64,000 nt of DNA from Oscillospiraceae bacterium (GTDB taxonomy: Bacteria; Bacillota; Clostridia; Oscillospirales; Ruminococcaceae). Both the position numbers and the translations under genes were made by a program. Numbering within the stretch: the stretch's first letter is position 1; each line of letters begins with the position of its first letter. Location of the stretch: positions 1 through 64,000 of the forward strand of contig JAUNSK010000009.1 in assembly GCA_030539275.1 (NCBI GenBank), given 5' to 3'. The notes below the pieces were generated by a model. That model had not been told where the DNA came from. It worked only from the letters and a program-made list of their open reading frames with translations, and searched no databases. Below, in pieces: positions 1 through 8,289 of this stretch.

Positions 1-52
1 CGTCGAAGATACTCGGTTGGTGACGACCCGGGAAAATAGATAAATGCCGGCA
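1..52 (+). rRNA. rrf: 5S ribosomal RNA, 3' end (partial)
   Basis: The first 50 or so bases match the 3' half of a bacterial 5S rRNA: the GATACT..GG..G loop/helix region, then the GGGAAAATAG segment, and a closing TGCCGGC end. A rho-independent terminator follows directly. The 5' part lies outside the window, so the window probably starts at the end of an rRNA operon transcribed to the right. Call by recalled consensus only. Confidence 0.8.
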
Positions 53-66
53 CAACTAATAAAAAA

Positions 67-97
67 AGAGATCAGTGATAAGCTGGTCTCTTTTTTT
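67..97 (+). terminator. rRNA operon terminator
   Basis: An 8-bp stem (AGAGATCA paired with TGGTCTCT, one G-T pair) with a 9-nt loop is followed by seven T residues. It sits 15 bases after the 5S rRNA and should end the rRNA operon transcript. Confidence 0.8.
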
Positions 98-196
98 GTT
101 GTCTGTCGATAACCACATTGCTGAGAACCATGACCACAAGCTGATACTTTATCTGTACGCCGCGCAGATACCTGAGAGCACCGGCAGACTAACTGC

Positions 197-414
197 GCCG
201 CGAATGAACTTGCAGATGATGATTATATTGTCCTTGCTGTCAACAGAGCAATTAAGTGAACGGGAACCATGTGGTACAACTGGATGAGTTATTCTTTACA
301 GAGGATGGTCAGACAGTGACGGACAGCAAGTCAATTGCTTTCCGGGGCTTCCTCATTAAAGATATGACGGTGCTGTCAGCAGGTTCAGGGATTTACCACT
401 ATGAGGTGAGCTGA
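197..414 (+). pseudogene. Degraded protein-coding remnant (unrecognised)
   Basis: Two short reading frames look protein-like but are not joined. The frame from 200 reads NELADDDYIVLAVNRAIK and stops at 254-259. A different frame continues, with QLDELFFTEDGQTVTDSK and then a run ending in IYHYEVS with a stop at 412-414. Read together they look like the C-terminal end of one protein broken by a frameshift. There is no start codon with a ribosome site, and upstream frames are also broken. The family is not recognised. It could also be chance open frame. Confidence 0.3.
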
Positions 415-630
415 AGCCATCACAACGTTATATTCTTGCCATATGACCATGTTCTCAGGACGATACATATCCATTACAGTGCTGCCGTGTAATGCACCGG
501 GCATTGCATGGATATAAGTGATTGTATTGCGTATAACAAACGGCAGGTGGCTGTACATATAAGCGATGATCAGATTTTTATCGTGTACACGGATACAATT
601 ATTCATAAGGATAAAGAATGTAAAAAAACA

Positions 631-676
631 AAAATCACTGCTCTGATGTTTTTTTCTCTCAGAGCAGTGATTTTTT
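631..676. terminator. Strong bidirectional hairpin terminator
   Basis: A perfect 16-bp stem (AAAATCACTGCTCTGA and its complement) with a 12-nt T-rich loop is flanked by A residues on the left and T residues on the right, so it can end transcription on both strands. No intact gene now lies next to it on either side, which suggests that the neighbouring genes have decayed or been lost. Confidence 0.7.
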
Positions 677-936
677 AAACGGATCAGCATATTAATCGAA
701 GTTTTGTACATAAAGCCCATTCATTTATATAATAACAATCTACCGGTATTATTATATGGAAGAGTAAAAAAGAAATGCTAAAACCTCAACATCACCAATA
801 TGCATACTTAATATAACGCATATTCATACTAAAATCAATAGAAAATGAATGAATGGTATCTGTATGTAACGAATGGTTAATAAAATGACATAATTCATGT
901 ACTTTACACAATTATCAACCAGTTCTGACAAAATAA

Positions 937-972
937 GTAAAAAAGTATGACTATAGTATAAAAATGGTCATA
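937..972 (-). terminator. Possible weak terminator after the acidic membrane protein gene
   Basis: Read on the minus strand, TATGAC and GTCATA can form a 6-bp stem around a 15-nt loop, followed after one base by a T run. It lies just after the stop of the gene at 975-1757. The stem is short, so this is tentative. Confidence 0.35.
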
Positions 973-974
973 GC

Positions 975-1757
975 TCAAAATATAGGCAAAAATGGTATGC
1001 AGGCAAGAGTTTTTTCATTGTAGTTTCCGGCAAAATTACGTAAAAAGGAGACTCCAAGATAAATGAGAGATAAAAGTCCGAGCAATGTCAGAAGTGCTAT
1101 TGACACGCCGATTATAAAATATAGTTTCGGATGTCTTATACTCTGTTCCTGCATAAATTTTTCTGAGTCAGACAGATCGGCGTCCTCATCTATGTCTGAA
1201 AATCCTGCAGATGTACTGTCCGGATTCTGGTTTCTGACACGTGAATCTAAGTTTGTGTCAGATGAAGTATTATCTGATGAAACAGGAGAATCTTCACTGA
1301 TAACATTTTTATAAGAAATAAAATCCAGAGCATTGTGTTCCATAAGAACATGATGAAAGTTTTCAGGTATTGTCAGCAGCTGTGTCTTGTATTCATCAAA
1401 ATAATTATCGTCGCTGCTTTCCTCTGATATTTCTTCCTGCTGTTCATCTTCCTGAATGACCGGTGTATCAGCTTCCTGAGGTATTATTGAAGGTTCATCA
1501 TCAATAATAACAGCTGATTCGTCGTGAGTGATACTGCGTGAGAGCGCCTCACTGGTATCTTGCTGCGAATATGCACGTTCATCTGGTTGGCAAGGGTCAA
1601 GACCATCCAGTTCTGCCAGAATATCCTCTGCTGATTCGGCAGCTGATCTGCTTACCGGAGTTTGCTCCTTCAGTTTGTCAGCATAGGATAAAATGTCATC
1701 CAGCTCGTCATTGTTCCTGTTCATCAGGCTGTCAATAAAATCTGTTGTTTTTAACAT
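975..1757 (-). CDS. Acidic single-pass membrane protein, function unknown
   Basis: 260 residues. Residues 1-200 are hydrophilic and very acidic, rich in Asp, Glu and Ser. One strongly hydrophobic segment at about residues 213-240 (YFIIGVSIALLTLLGLLSL) lies near the C-terminus, leaving about 20 residues behind it. There is no signal peptide, so a tail-anchored topology with a cytoplasmic acidic domain is likely. The start has a good ribosome site (AGGAGAT) 5 bases upstream. It follows proA by 93 nt on the same strand and may be the last gene of that transcript. No family is recognised. The low-complexity composition means similarity searches may give little. Confidence 0.6.
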   Translation of the reverse strand: MLKTTDFIDSLMNRNNDELDDILSYADKLKEQTPVSRSAAESAEDILAELDGLDPCQPDERAYSQQDTSEALSRSITHDESAVIIDDEPSIIPQEADTPVIQEDEQQEEISEESSDDNYFDEYKTQLLTIPENFHHVLMEHNALDFISYKNVISEDSPVSSDNTSSDTNLDSRVRNQNPDSTSAGFSDIDEDADLSDSEKFMQEQSIRHPKLYFIIGVSIALLTLLGLLSLIYLGVSFLRNFAGNYNEKTLACIPFLPIF

Positions 1758-1850
1758 GTTTTTATCTCCTGTAAGTTATTGTCGTGCATTCGCATAAAAT
1801 ATGAAACAGTATATGTCCGTACTTCTGATGCCGCCTTCAGGCGGACGTGG

Positions 1851-3098
1851 CTATCTTATTTGTCCGTTTCCGTTTATGAGGTACTTTACACTTGTAAGTT
1901 CACGCAGCCCCATAGGACCTCTTGCATGAAGCTTCTGAGTAGATATTCCGATCTCAGCTCCGAATCCGAATACTCCGCCGTCTGTAAATCTTGTTGATGC
2001 ATTCACATATACAGCAGCGGCATCTATCATTTTCTGGAACTTTTCGGCATTTACAAGATTATTTGTAATAATACACTCAGAATGATGACTGGTGAATCTG
2101 CTGATGTGATCAATTGCTTCGTCTATGTCGTTTACTACCTTGACTGATATCTTATAGTCAAGAAATTCAGTAGCGTAATCCTCGTCAGTTGCAGGTATAA
2201 CACAGTCACCGAGAATACGTGCTGTCTGAGGGCAGCCAAGTATTGTAACGTTGTGTTCGTCAAGTCTGGCCTTGACCATAGGCAGAAATTTTTCTGCAAT
2301 ATCCTTATGAACAAGAAGGCTTTCTATTGCATTGCAGACGCTTGGCCTCTGTGTCTTTGCGTTGTCTGTGATATTTACAGCCATTTCAAGATCAGCTGAT
2401 GAATCAACATACACATGGCAGTTTCCTACACCTGTTTGAATGACCGGTACTGTCGAATTTTCGAGAACTGCATTGATGAGTCTGGAACTTCCGCGCGGGA
2501 TAAGGACGTCAAGGTATTTGTTCTGGCGCATAAGCTCATTTGCACACTCATGTGAGGTGTCTGTTATGAGCTGAATTATATCCTCAGGAAGATTTGTGTC
2601 GTTGAGTGCTTTTCGCATGATCTTTGCAAGACATATATTTGAGTTGATTGCTTCTTTGCCGCCGCGGAGTATTACTGCATTTCCGGCTTTCATACAAAGG
2701 GTAGCTGCATCAACTGTAACATTCGGACGTGATTCAAATATTATTCCTATTACACCAAGCGGTACACGTGTCTTGCAGATCCTCAGGCCGTTAGGACGTA
2801 CAGCGCCGTATTCGACAGATCCTATGATATCCTCCAGGTCTATAAGCTTGAGTACGCTGCCTGCAATGTCCCTGATGCGCTCAGGTGTAAGTCTGAGTCT
2901 GTCCTGCATAACAGGGGAGATATTGTTCTGCGCTGCTTGTTTAAGATCCTTTTCATTCTCAGATAAGATAATATCTGTGTTTTCTACAAGTGCATCTGCA
3001 ATAGCTTTCAGAGCATCATTTTTCTGTTTTGTAGTAGCATTTGCAATATACCTTTCGGCAGCCTTTGCATTGCTGCCAAGCTGTTCAATATATGTCAT
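1851..3098 (-). CDS. proA: Glutamate-5-semialdehyde dehydrogenase (gamma-glutamyl phosphate reductase)
   Basis: 415 residues, full family length. The enzyme reduces L-glutamyl 5-phosphate to glutamate 5-semialdehyde with NADPH, the second step of proline synthesis, in the cytoplasm. Family marks include the substrate-loop phrase GVIGIIFESRPNVT (about residues 115-128), GNAVILRGGKEA, and the region TQRPSVCNAIESLLVH that carries the catalytic cysteine. The C-terminal GAEIGISTQKLHARGPMG is also typical. Its ribosome site (AAAGGATG) lies in the last codons of proB and only 5 bases separate the two genes, so they are translationally coupled. No unusual residue was noticed. Confidence 0.95.
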   Translation of the reverse strand: MTYIEQLGSNAKAAERYIANATTKQKNDALKAIADALVENTDIILSENEKDLKQAAQNNISPVMQDRLRLTPERIRDIAGSVLKLIDLEDIIGSVEYGAVRPNGLRICKTRVPLGVIGIIFESRPNVTVDAATLCMKAGNAVILRGGKEAINSNICLAKIMRKALNDTNLPEDIIQLITDTSHECANELMRQNKYLDVLIPRGSSRLINAVLENSTVPVIQTGVGNCHVYVDSSADLEMAVNITDNAKTQRPSVCNAIESLLVHKDIAEKFLPMVKARLDEHNVTILGCPQTARILGDCVIPATDEDYATEFLDYKISVKVVNDIDEAIDHISRFTSHHSECIITNNLVNAEKFQKMIDAAAVYVNASTRFTDGGVFGFGAEIGISTQKLHARGPMGLRELTSVKYLINGNGQIR

Positions 3099-3103
3099 TT
3101 ATA

Positions 3104-3922
3104 TCATCCTTTCATACATGCTGCAGTGTCGCTGCTGCAGGCTGTAAAGAGAGTTCCCATCGGCTTGTTGTCAAATACATCATACAGATGATCAGGATCG
3201 TTTCCGTTCATAATTATCATATCGATTCCTGCTTCTGTAGCAATTTTTGCCGCATTGATCTTGGTTATCATTCCGCCCGTGCCGAGTTTTGTTCCGGCAC
3301 CTCCGGCTATATTTTCTATATAGCTGTCAATATGGTCAACCTGTGAGATAAGCTTGGCTGACTGTGATGTGTGAGGATCGCTGTCAAAAAGTCCGTCTAT
3401 ATCGGACAGTATTATGAGAAGATCAGCCTTTGCGATCTTTGCTACTATGGCTGACAGAGAATCATTTTCACCTATCTCAAGTTCAAGTTCATCTATGGCA
3501 ACTGTGTCGTTTTCATTTACGACAGGAATAACATCCATTGAAAGAAGACGTTCAAATGTGTTCTCAACGTTCTTTCTTCGTTCATTTTCAATAATGGTCT
3601 TTGTAAGTAGGATCTGTGCTACTGTAATACCATAGTCATCAAAAAGATTATCGTACATATACATAAGCTCACACTGGCCTACAGCAGCAGCAGCCTGTTT
3701 TGAAGGTGTATCAGACGGACGCTCCCTGAGTCCGAGCTTTCCTGTTCCGAGTCCGATAGCACCGGATGATACTATGATTATTTCTTTTCCGGAATTGTGC
3801 AGATCAGCCATTACACGAACGAGATTTGTCATGCGTCTGATATTAAGTTTGCCTGTTTTATGTGCAAGAGTGGATGTACCGAGTTTTATAACAATACGCT
3901 TTTTGTCTGAGATATTGGACAT
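3104..3922 (-). CDS. proB: Glutamate 5-kinase, short form without PUA domain
   Basis: Phosphorylates L-glutamate with ATP to glutamyl 5-phosphate, the committed step of proline synthesis. The amino acid kinase fold is complete: RIVIKLGTSTL near the N-terminus, IIVSSGAIGLG, the VNENDTVA loop, and GTGGMITKINAA near residue 220. The protein ends at about 272 residues, whereas E. coli and Bacillus ProB have about 365, so the C-terminal PUA domain is absent. A TTG at 3934 would add four residues but abuts the AAAGGA ribosome site with no spacing, so I prefer the ATG at 3922. The gene is followed at once by proA. Feedback control by proline may differ without the PUA domain; that is inference. Confidence 0.92.
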   Translation of the reverse strand: MSNISDKKRIVIKLGTSTLAHKTGKLNIRRMTNLVRVMADLHNSGKEIIIVSSGAIGLGTGKLGLRERPSDTPSKQAAAAVGQCELMYMYDNLFDDYGITVAQILLTKTIIENERRKNVENTFERLLSMDVIPVVNENDTVAIDELELEIGENDSLSAIVAKIAKADLLIILSDIDGLFDSDPHTSQSAKLISQVDHIDSYIENIAGGAGTKLGTGGMITKINAAKIATEAGIDMIIMNGNDPDHLYDVFDNKPMGTLFTACSSDTAACMKG

Positions 3923-3967
3923 TTGTTTATTCAATCCTTTACGCTTGTTTTAATAAAATATAAATCA

Positions 3968-4003
3968 GACGATATTTAACGGCATTACCCGTAAAATATC
4001 GTC
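3968..4003 (-). terminator. Hairpin between the hydroxyacid dehydrogenase gene and proB
   Basis: GACGATATTT and AAATATCGTC pair around a CGG/CCG inner stem. On the minus strand it is followed by a T-rich but interrupted tract. It lies 6 nt after the stop of the upstream gene and about 45 nt before proB, so it may separate proBA from guaA transcription only partly. Confidence 0.5.
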
Positions 4004-4009
4004 AGTATA

Positions 4010-4993
4010 TTATTTATGCGGTGAATTAATTACATTGGAAGGGTTCCCTTCAATAAAGGAGCGCAGATTATTATTAACAATGGAGATAAGTCTCTGTCTG
4101 GTCTCAAGCGGTGCCCAGGCTATATGAGGTGTAATAAGGCAGTTTTTTGCATCTCTGAGCGGGGTGTCAGCTGACATAGGTTCCTGATTCAGAACATCAA
4201 GACAAGCACCGGCTATAGTACCGCTGCCAAGCGCATCTGCAAGAGCCTTTTCATCAACAACGCCTCCGCGTGAGGTGTTGACTACCAGAGCACTTTTTTT
4301 CATCATCCCAAGGTGCTTCTGATTTACAAGGTTCTGCGTCTGTGGTGTAAGCGGACAATGGAAAGTGATAATATCCGCAGCACTGAATGCTTCTTCAATT
4401 GAAACCAGTCTGTAAGGACAATCTTCAGGAGTGGTTCTTGTGTGGACAAGAACATTCATGTTGAAAGCTGAAGCAATTTTTGCGACAGCTCTGCCGATAC
4501 TGCCGTATCCTATTACAGAGATAGTTTTTGAACTGAGTTCGCTCATCGGATGACAAAGCATCGAAAAAGTAGCAGAGTTTATCCAGGCATTGTTTTTTAC
4601 ATCACTGGTGTATGCAGGAATGCTGCAGTAATGTGTAAGGATCATGGCGAATGTGAGCTGAGCTACTGCATCAGTAGAATATGACCCAGCATTGCAGACG
4701 GTTATTCCTGCTGCATTTGCGGCATCAAGGTCTATATTGTTGTAGCCTGTTGCAAACAGACCTATATATCTGAGAGACGGGCACTGTGATATTATCTGAG
4801 CTGTGATCTTAACCTTGTTGCAAAGTACCGCTTCACAGTCTTTTATACGGGATACAGTCTGAGAAGGGTCGGTAAGATCATAAAATTTTATTTCACCCGG
4901 AGAATAAATTTCTTCGGGTGTGATATCATTATTGCTTGACACGGTCGCCCAGTCAAGTACTGCTGTTTTAAAATGTTTATTGTGCATTTGCAT
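4010..4993 (-). CDS. D-isomer specific 2-hydroxyacid dehydrogenase (hydroxypyruvate/glycerate dehydrogenase-like)
   Basis: 327 residues. NAD(P)-dependent oxidoreductase of the D-2-hydroxyacid dehydrogenase family. The nucleotide-binding motif is VIGYGSIGRAVAK (near residue 160). The three catalytic residues are visible: Arg in NTSRGGVVDE, Glu in LNQEPM, and His in LITPHIAWAP. The mix of motifs is closest to glycerate dehydrogenase/hydroxypyruvate reductase, but the substrate cannot be read from sequence. The start codon overlaps the end of the upstream small gene by 17 bases, so they are co-transcribed. A GGAAG ribosome site precedes the first ATG; a second ATG two codons on is possible. Confidence 0.88.
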   Translation of the reverse strand: MQMHNKHFKTAVLDWATVSSNNDITPEEIYSPGEIKFYDLTDPSQTVSRIKDCEAVLCNKVKITAQIISQCPSLRYIGLFATGYNNIDLDAANAAGITVCNAGSYSTDAVAQLTFAMILTHYCSIPAYTSDVKNNAWINSATFSMLCHPMSELSSKTISVIGYGSIGRAVAKIASAFNMNVLVHTRTTPEDCPYRLVSIEEAFSAADIITFHCPLTPQTQNLVNQKHLGMMKKSALVVNTSRGGVVDEKALADALGSGTIAGACLDVLNQEPMSADTPLRDAKNCLITPHIAWAPLETRQRLISIVNNNLRSFIEGNPSNVINSPHK

Positions 4994-5261
4994 TTTTTTC
5001 TTCCGCTTTTTCCTGTTCTTCTTTCTTTTTTTCTGATGACATTGTTATAAATATGATTATAACAGCTATGCCTTCAAGAATGCCGACACTGTATCTGAAG
5101 ATAAGGCTGTCATTGAGATAAAGAAGAAAAGTTGAGGCTATAGCACCAGCTGTGATAAGCTGGTACTTGTAACCCTGTCTGAAATACTGCCACAGGAAAA
5201 AAGCTACTCCTATTATACAGAATATTAAGTGCTTATGAAATTCCAGGGGAAAAGTATACAT
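4977..5261 (-). CDS. Small membrane protein, function unknown
   Basis: 94 residues with three likely membrane segments: LIFCIIGVAFFLWQYF, LITAGAIASTFLLYL and ILEGIAVIIIFITM. The tail is charged and rich in Lys and Glu, likely cytoplasmic. A clear GAGGT ribosome site precedes the ATG. It sits 28 nt after guaA and overlaps the hydroxyacid dehydrogenase gene, so it belongs to that transcript. No family is recognised. Confidence 0.7.
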   Translation of the reverse strand: MYTFPLEFHKHLIFCIIGVAFFLWQYFRQGYKYQLITAGAIASTFLLYLNDSLIFRYSVGILEGIAVIIIFITMSSEKKKEEQEKAEEKNANAQ

Positions 5262-5289
5262 TTTTGTTACCTCGATTGTTGTTTATTTA

Positions 5290-6822
5290 TTATTCCCATT
5301 CTATAGTTGCCGGAGGCTTAGTTGTAATATCATAAACTACGCGGTTAATATTTTTAACCTCATTGACTATTCTTGCTGAAATTGTCTCAAGGACTTCATA
5401 AGGTATACGTGCAAAATCAGCTGTCATAAAGTCAGTAGTTGTGACACCTCTCAGTGCAAGCGTATAATCATAGGTTCTTCCGTCACCCATTACACCAACC
5501 GAGCGCATATTTGTGAGAACTGCAAAATACTGATGAATGCTTCTGTCAAGACCGGCTTTTGCAATTTCCTCTCTGAAGATGAAATCGGCGTCCTGAAGAA
5601 CAAGCAGCTTGTCGTCAGTTATATCACCGATAATACGGATCGCAAGTCCAGGTCCCGGGAACGGCTGACGCCATACAAGAACGTCGGAAAGACCAAGCTC
5701 TGTACCGAGTGCTCTTACTTCGTCCTTGAAAAGAAGACGAAGAGGTTCGATTATTTCTTTGAAGTCAACATAGTCAGGAAGACCTCCTACATTATGATGA
5801 GATTTGATAACGGCAGCATCGCCTGTTCCGCTTTCTATGACATCAGGATAAATAGTACCCTGAACAAGATAGTCAACCTTGCCTATTTTCTTAGCTTCCT
5901 GTTCAAAAACACGGATAAATTCTTCTCCGATATTCTTACGCTTTGTCTCAGGATCACTGACACCGTTGAGTCTTGCCATGAACTGCTCCTTGGCATTTAC
6001 TCTGACGAAATTTATTCCCCAGTCAGCAAAAGCAGCTTCTACTTCGTCACCTTCATTTTTTCTCATAAATCCATGATCTACAAATATACAGGTCAGCTGA
6101 CTTCCGACAGCTTTGGCCAGCAGTGCTGCAGCAACTGAACTGTCTACACCGCCTGAAAGGGCAAGCAGAACTTTTCCGTCACCGACTTTATTGCGGATGC
6201 TGTCAATTGCAGTTTTAGCGTAGTTGCCCATTGACCAGTCTCCTGTAAATCCGCAGACATTATAGAGGAAGTTATGGAGCATGCGTGTTCCGTCTTTTGT
6301 ATGATTAACCTCAGGGTGGAACTGAATTCCGTAGAGCTTCTTTTCCTTGTTTTCCATGGCTGCTACAGGACATGAATCAGAGTAAGCTGTTGATATAAAA
6401 CCATCAGGAAGCCTGTCTATCATATCAGTATGACTCATCCAGGATATATTTTCTTTTTCAAGACCTGTAAACAACAGGCTGTCTGTATTATAAAATGTCT
6501 GAGTTTTTCCGTATTCACTTGTTTTTGCAGTAATAACATCGCCGTCCATTACATGGGCCATAAGCTGGCATCCATAGCATATGCCCAAAACAGGTATACC
6601 AAGCTCAAAAAGTTCTTTATCGATCTTAGGTGAACCCTCTGCATATACACTGTTTGGCCCTCCGGTAAATATAATTCCGGTAGGTGACAGTTCTTTTATT
6701 TTTTCAATTGGCGTTTTGTAGCTGTAAACTTCGCAGTAAACACCGCATTCACGGACACGTCGTGCAATTAACTGATTGTACTGACCGCCAAAGTCTAAAA
6801 CTATACATAGCTGATGCGACAT
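5290..6822 (-). CDS. guaA: GMP synthase (glutamine-hydrolysing)
   Basis: 510 residues, full length. Converts XMP to GMP with ATP and glutamine. The N-terminal class I glutamine amidotransferase domain has the nucleophile in [11 protein letters not shown] and the His-Glu pair in [11 protein letters not shown]. The ATP pyrophosphatase domain has the P-loop [15 protein letters not shown] at about residue 221. The C-terminal dimerisation domain ends in the typical [14 protein letters not shown] ribosome site precedes the ATG. It is the first gene of a minus-strand transcript that continues into the small membrane protein and the dehydrogenase genes. Confidence 0.97.
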   Translation of the reverse strand: MSHQLCIVLDFGGQYNQLIARRVRECGVYCEVYSYKTPIEKIKELSPTGIIFTGGPNSVYAEGSPKIDKELFELGIPVLGICYGCQLMAHVMDGDVITAKTSEYGKTQTFYNTDSLLFTGLEKENISWMSHTDMIDRLPDGFISTAYSDSCPVAAMENKEKKLYGIQFHPEVNHTKDGTRMLHNFLYNVCGFTGDWSMGNYAKTAIDSIRNKVGDGKVLLALSGGVDSSVAAALLAKAVGSQLTCIFVDHGFMRKNEGDEVEAAFADWGINFVRVNAKEQFMARLNGVSDPETKRKNIGEEFIRVFEQEAKKIGKVDYLVQGTIYPDVIESGTGDAAVIKSHHNVGGLPDYVDFKEIIEPLRLLFKDEVRALGTELGLSDVLVWRQPFPGPGLAIRIIGDITDDKLLVLQDADFIFREEIAKAGLDRSIHQYFAVLTNMRSVGVMGDGRTYDYTLALRGVTTTDFMTADFARIPYEVLETISARIVNEVKNINRVVYDITTKPPATIEWE

Positions 6823-6853
6823 ATATAAACCTCATTTCAATAAATAATATTTA

Positions 6854-6882
6854 ATTATGCCATTATGCCGCTTAAAAATCAA
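6854..6882 (-). promoter_or_regulatory. Probable guaA promoter
   Basis: On the minus strand TTGATT is followed after 17 bases by CATAAT, placing a start of transcription about 25 bases before the guaA start codon. Both boxes are near consensus. The distance leaves no room for a leader riboswitch if this promoter is the main one. Confidence 0.5.
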
Positions 6883-7259
6883 GAGATATTTTGTAAACAA
6901 TTAAATTGTAAAAGCTGGAATAAGGTTTCTCTGATAATATTAGCACACACACAGGGAACATCTGTGTCATAATCTGATAGGCATTATTCGTATAAATCAA
7001 GCGGTATCTGATATTTGAAAAAGGAATGTGGACTATTTCATGAAAACATTTCAATAAGAACAGAAGAGGGGATATTAATGTTATAAAAATAAACAGAAGA
7101 TATCTTTCGTAACTAATACTGATTATATGGTTTTAATGTGTCAGAATTATTCCTTAAATTTCAAAGTTAAAACAAACAAATGTCATAGCAGCAACATCTC
7201 ACATACACATACTAATACTATTCTGAAAGACAAATAAAGATAAAGGGAGGCAGTAAACA
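6883..7259. other. Intergenic region between divergent transcripts
   Basis: About 380 AT-rich bases. It contains the upstream region of guaA and the leader of the glycosyltransferase gene. ACACAG/CTGTGT near 6947-6966 can form a small hairpin. I looked for a purine riboswitch core on both strands and did not find one. The minus-strand 60-codon frame at 6872-7054 overlaps the guaA promoter and has no ribosome site. No gene is supported. Confidence 0.5.
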
Positions 7260-8288
7260 ATGAAGATATTTGTTATTATTCCCGCACTTGATCCTGATGC
7301 CGGTTTGCTTTCACTTATCGATGACTGTATTGCTCTTGGTATTAAAGACATAATTATTGTTGATGACGGCAGCAGCTGCGCATGCAGTACTATCTTTGAT
7401 GGTGCACAGGCGAAAGGCTGCGTTGTCCTTCATCACAGCAATAATCTTGGCAAGGGGGCTGCAATAAAGACGGCTGTGAGATATCTTAATGATCATCATT
7501 GCTCTTATATTACAGCTGACTGCGACGGGCAGCATCTCGCATGTGACATAGCTCTGATGGTATCCGTGATGCGAAATTATCCGCATGCCCTTATTCTTGG
7601 TGTGAGAAATTTCAGAAGTCATGATATTCCGTGGCGCAGCAGATATGGAAATGCATTTTCATCATTTTTCTTCAGACTGTCTACCGGTACCCGCTGCTGT
7701 GATACCCAGACAGGACTCAGGGGAATTCCTGAAAGTCTGACAGATAAACTGCTGAGCACGCAGGGGACAAGATATGATTTTGAAATGAATTTTCTTACCC
7801 AGGCAGTAAAAAGCGGTACGCAGCTGAAAATGGTCAGTATACATACAGTATATGAAGATAAAAATAAATGCTCGCATTTTCATCCCTTGCGTGATTCGTT
7901 TCTTATTTATAAGGTACCGCTGACATTTGCTCTGTCATCTCTGACATCTGCAGCAGCAGACCTGGCTGTATTTTCACTTCTCAGATGTCTGTTCTCCGGA
8001 ACTTCAGTTTTACAGATAGGGGCATCAACAGCATGTGCAAGAATCTTTTCTGGTATGATAAACTTTCTGCTTAATAAAAAGTTCAGCTTTTCGTCACATG
8101 AAAGAACAGCTCCTGAGGCTGCAAAGTACCTGGTTTTATTTATTTTCCAGATCATACTCAGCTCCGTTCTTGTGTCTCTTTTGTCTGTAATTCCTGTTCC
8201 TGTTACAGCAATAAAATGCTTTGTAGATACAGGATTGTTTTTTGTAAGTTATTTTACCCAGAAATACTGGGTGTTCATGAGAAAGTGA
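7260..8288 (+). CDS. Family 2 glycosyltransferase fused to a GtrA-like membrane domain
   Basis: 342 residues. Residues 1-215 are a GT-A fold transferase: FVIIPALDPD at the start, IIIVDDGSS, the NLGKGAAIKTA segment and the metal-binding region TADCDGQH. It resembles dolichyl-phosphate or polyprenyl-phosphate sugar transferases. Residues about 220-342 are a GtrA domain with four membrane segments, with FLLNKKFSF and a C-terminal FFVSYFTQKYWVF as typical marks. GtrA proteins are thought to flip lipid-linked sugars. In many bacteria the two activities are separate proteins, so this single chain would make and move the lipid-linked sugar. An AAAGGGAGG ribosome site supports the ATG start. The next gene begins one base after the stop. 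Confidence 0.88.
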   Translation: MKIFVIIPALDPDAGLLSLIDDCIALGIKDIIIVDDGSSCACSTIFDGAQAKGCVVLHHSNNLGKGAAIKTAVRYLNDHHCSYITADCDGQHLACDIALMVSVMRNYPHALILGVRNFRSHDIPWRSRYGNAFSSFFFRLSTGTRCCDTQTGLRGIPESLTDKLLSTQGTRYDFEMNFLTQAVKSGTQLKMVSIHTVYEDKNKCSHFHPLRDSFLIYKVPLTFALSSLTSAAADLAVFSLLRCLFSGTSVLQIGASTACARIFSGMINFLLNKKFSFSSHERTAPEAAKYLVLFIFQIILSSVLVSLLSVIPVPVTAIKCFVDTGLFFVSYFTQKYWVFMRK

Positions 8289-8289
8289 G

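Larger units (their letters stand above)
415..974. other. Intergenic region, no supported gene
   Basis: No convincing gene is seen. A 111-codon minus-strand frame (385-720) exists, but it runs through the terminator hairpin at 631-674 and has no ribosome site, so I do not call it. The part from 721 to 940 is AT-rich with no clear signal. Confidence 0.5.

Noticed and set aside
385-720. A 111-codon minus-strand open frame
   Set aside because: It crosses the strong terminator hairpin, has no ribosome site, and shows no recognised family.
5533-6138. A 201-codon plus-strand frame inside guaA
   Set aside because: It is antisense to a well conserved gene and has no family features.
6872-7054. A 60-codon minus-strand frame upstream of guaA
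   Set aside because: It overlaps the probable guaA promoter, has no ribosome site and looks like chance.
6883-7259. Possible purine riboswitch before guaA
   Set aside because: The conserved core segments of the purine aptamer were not found on either strand, and the likely promoter leaves only a short leader.
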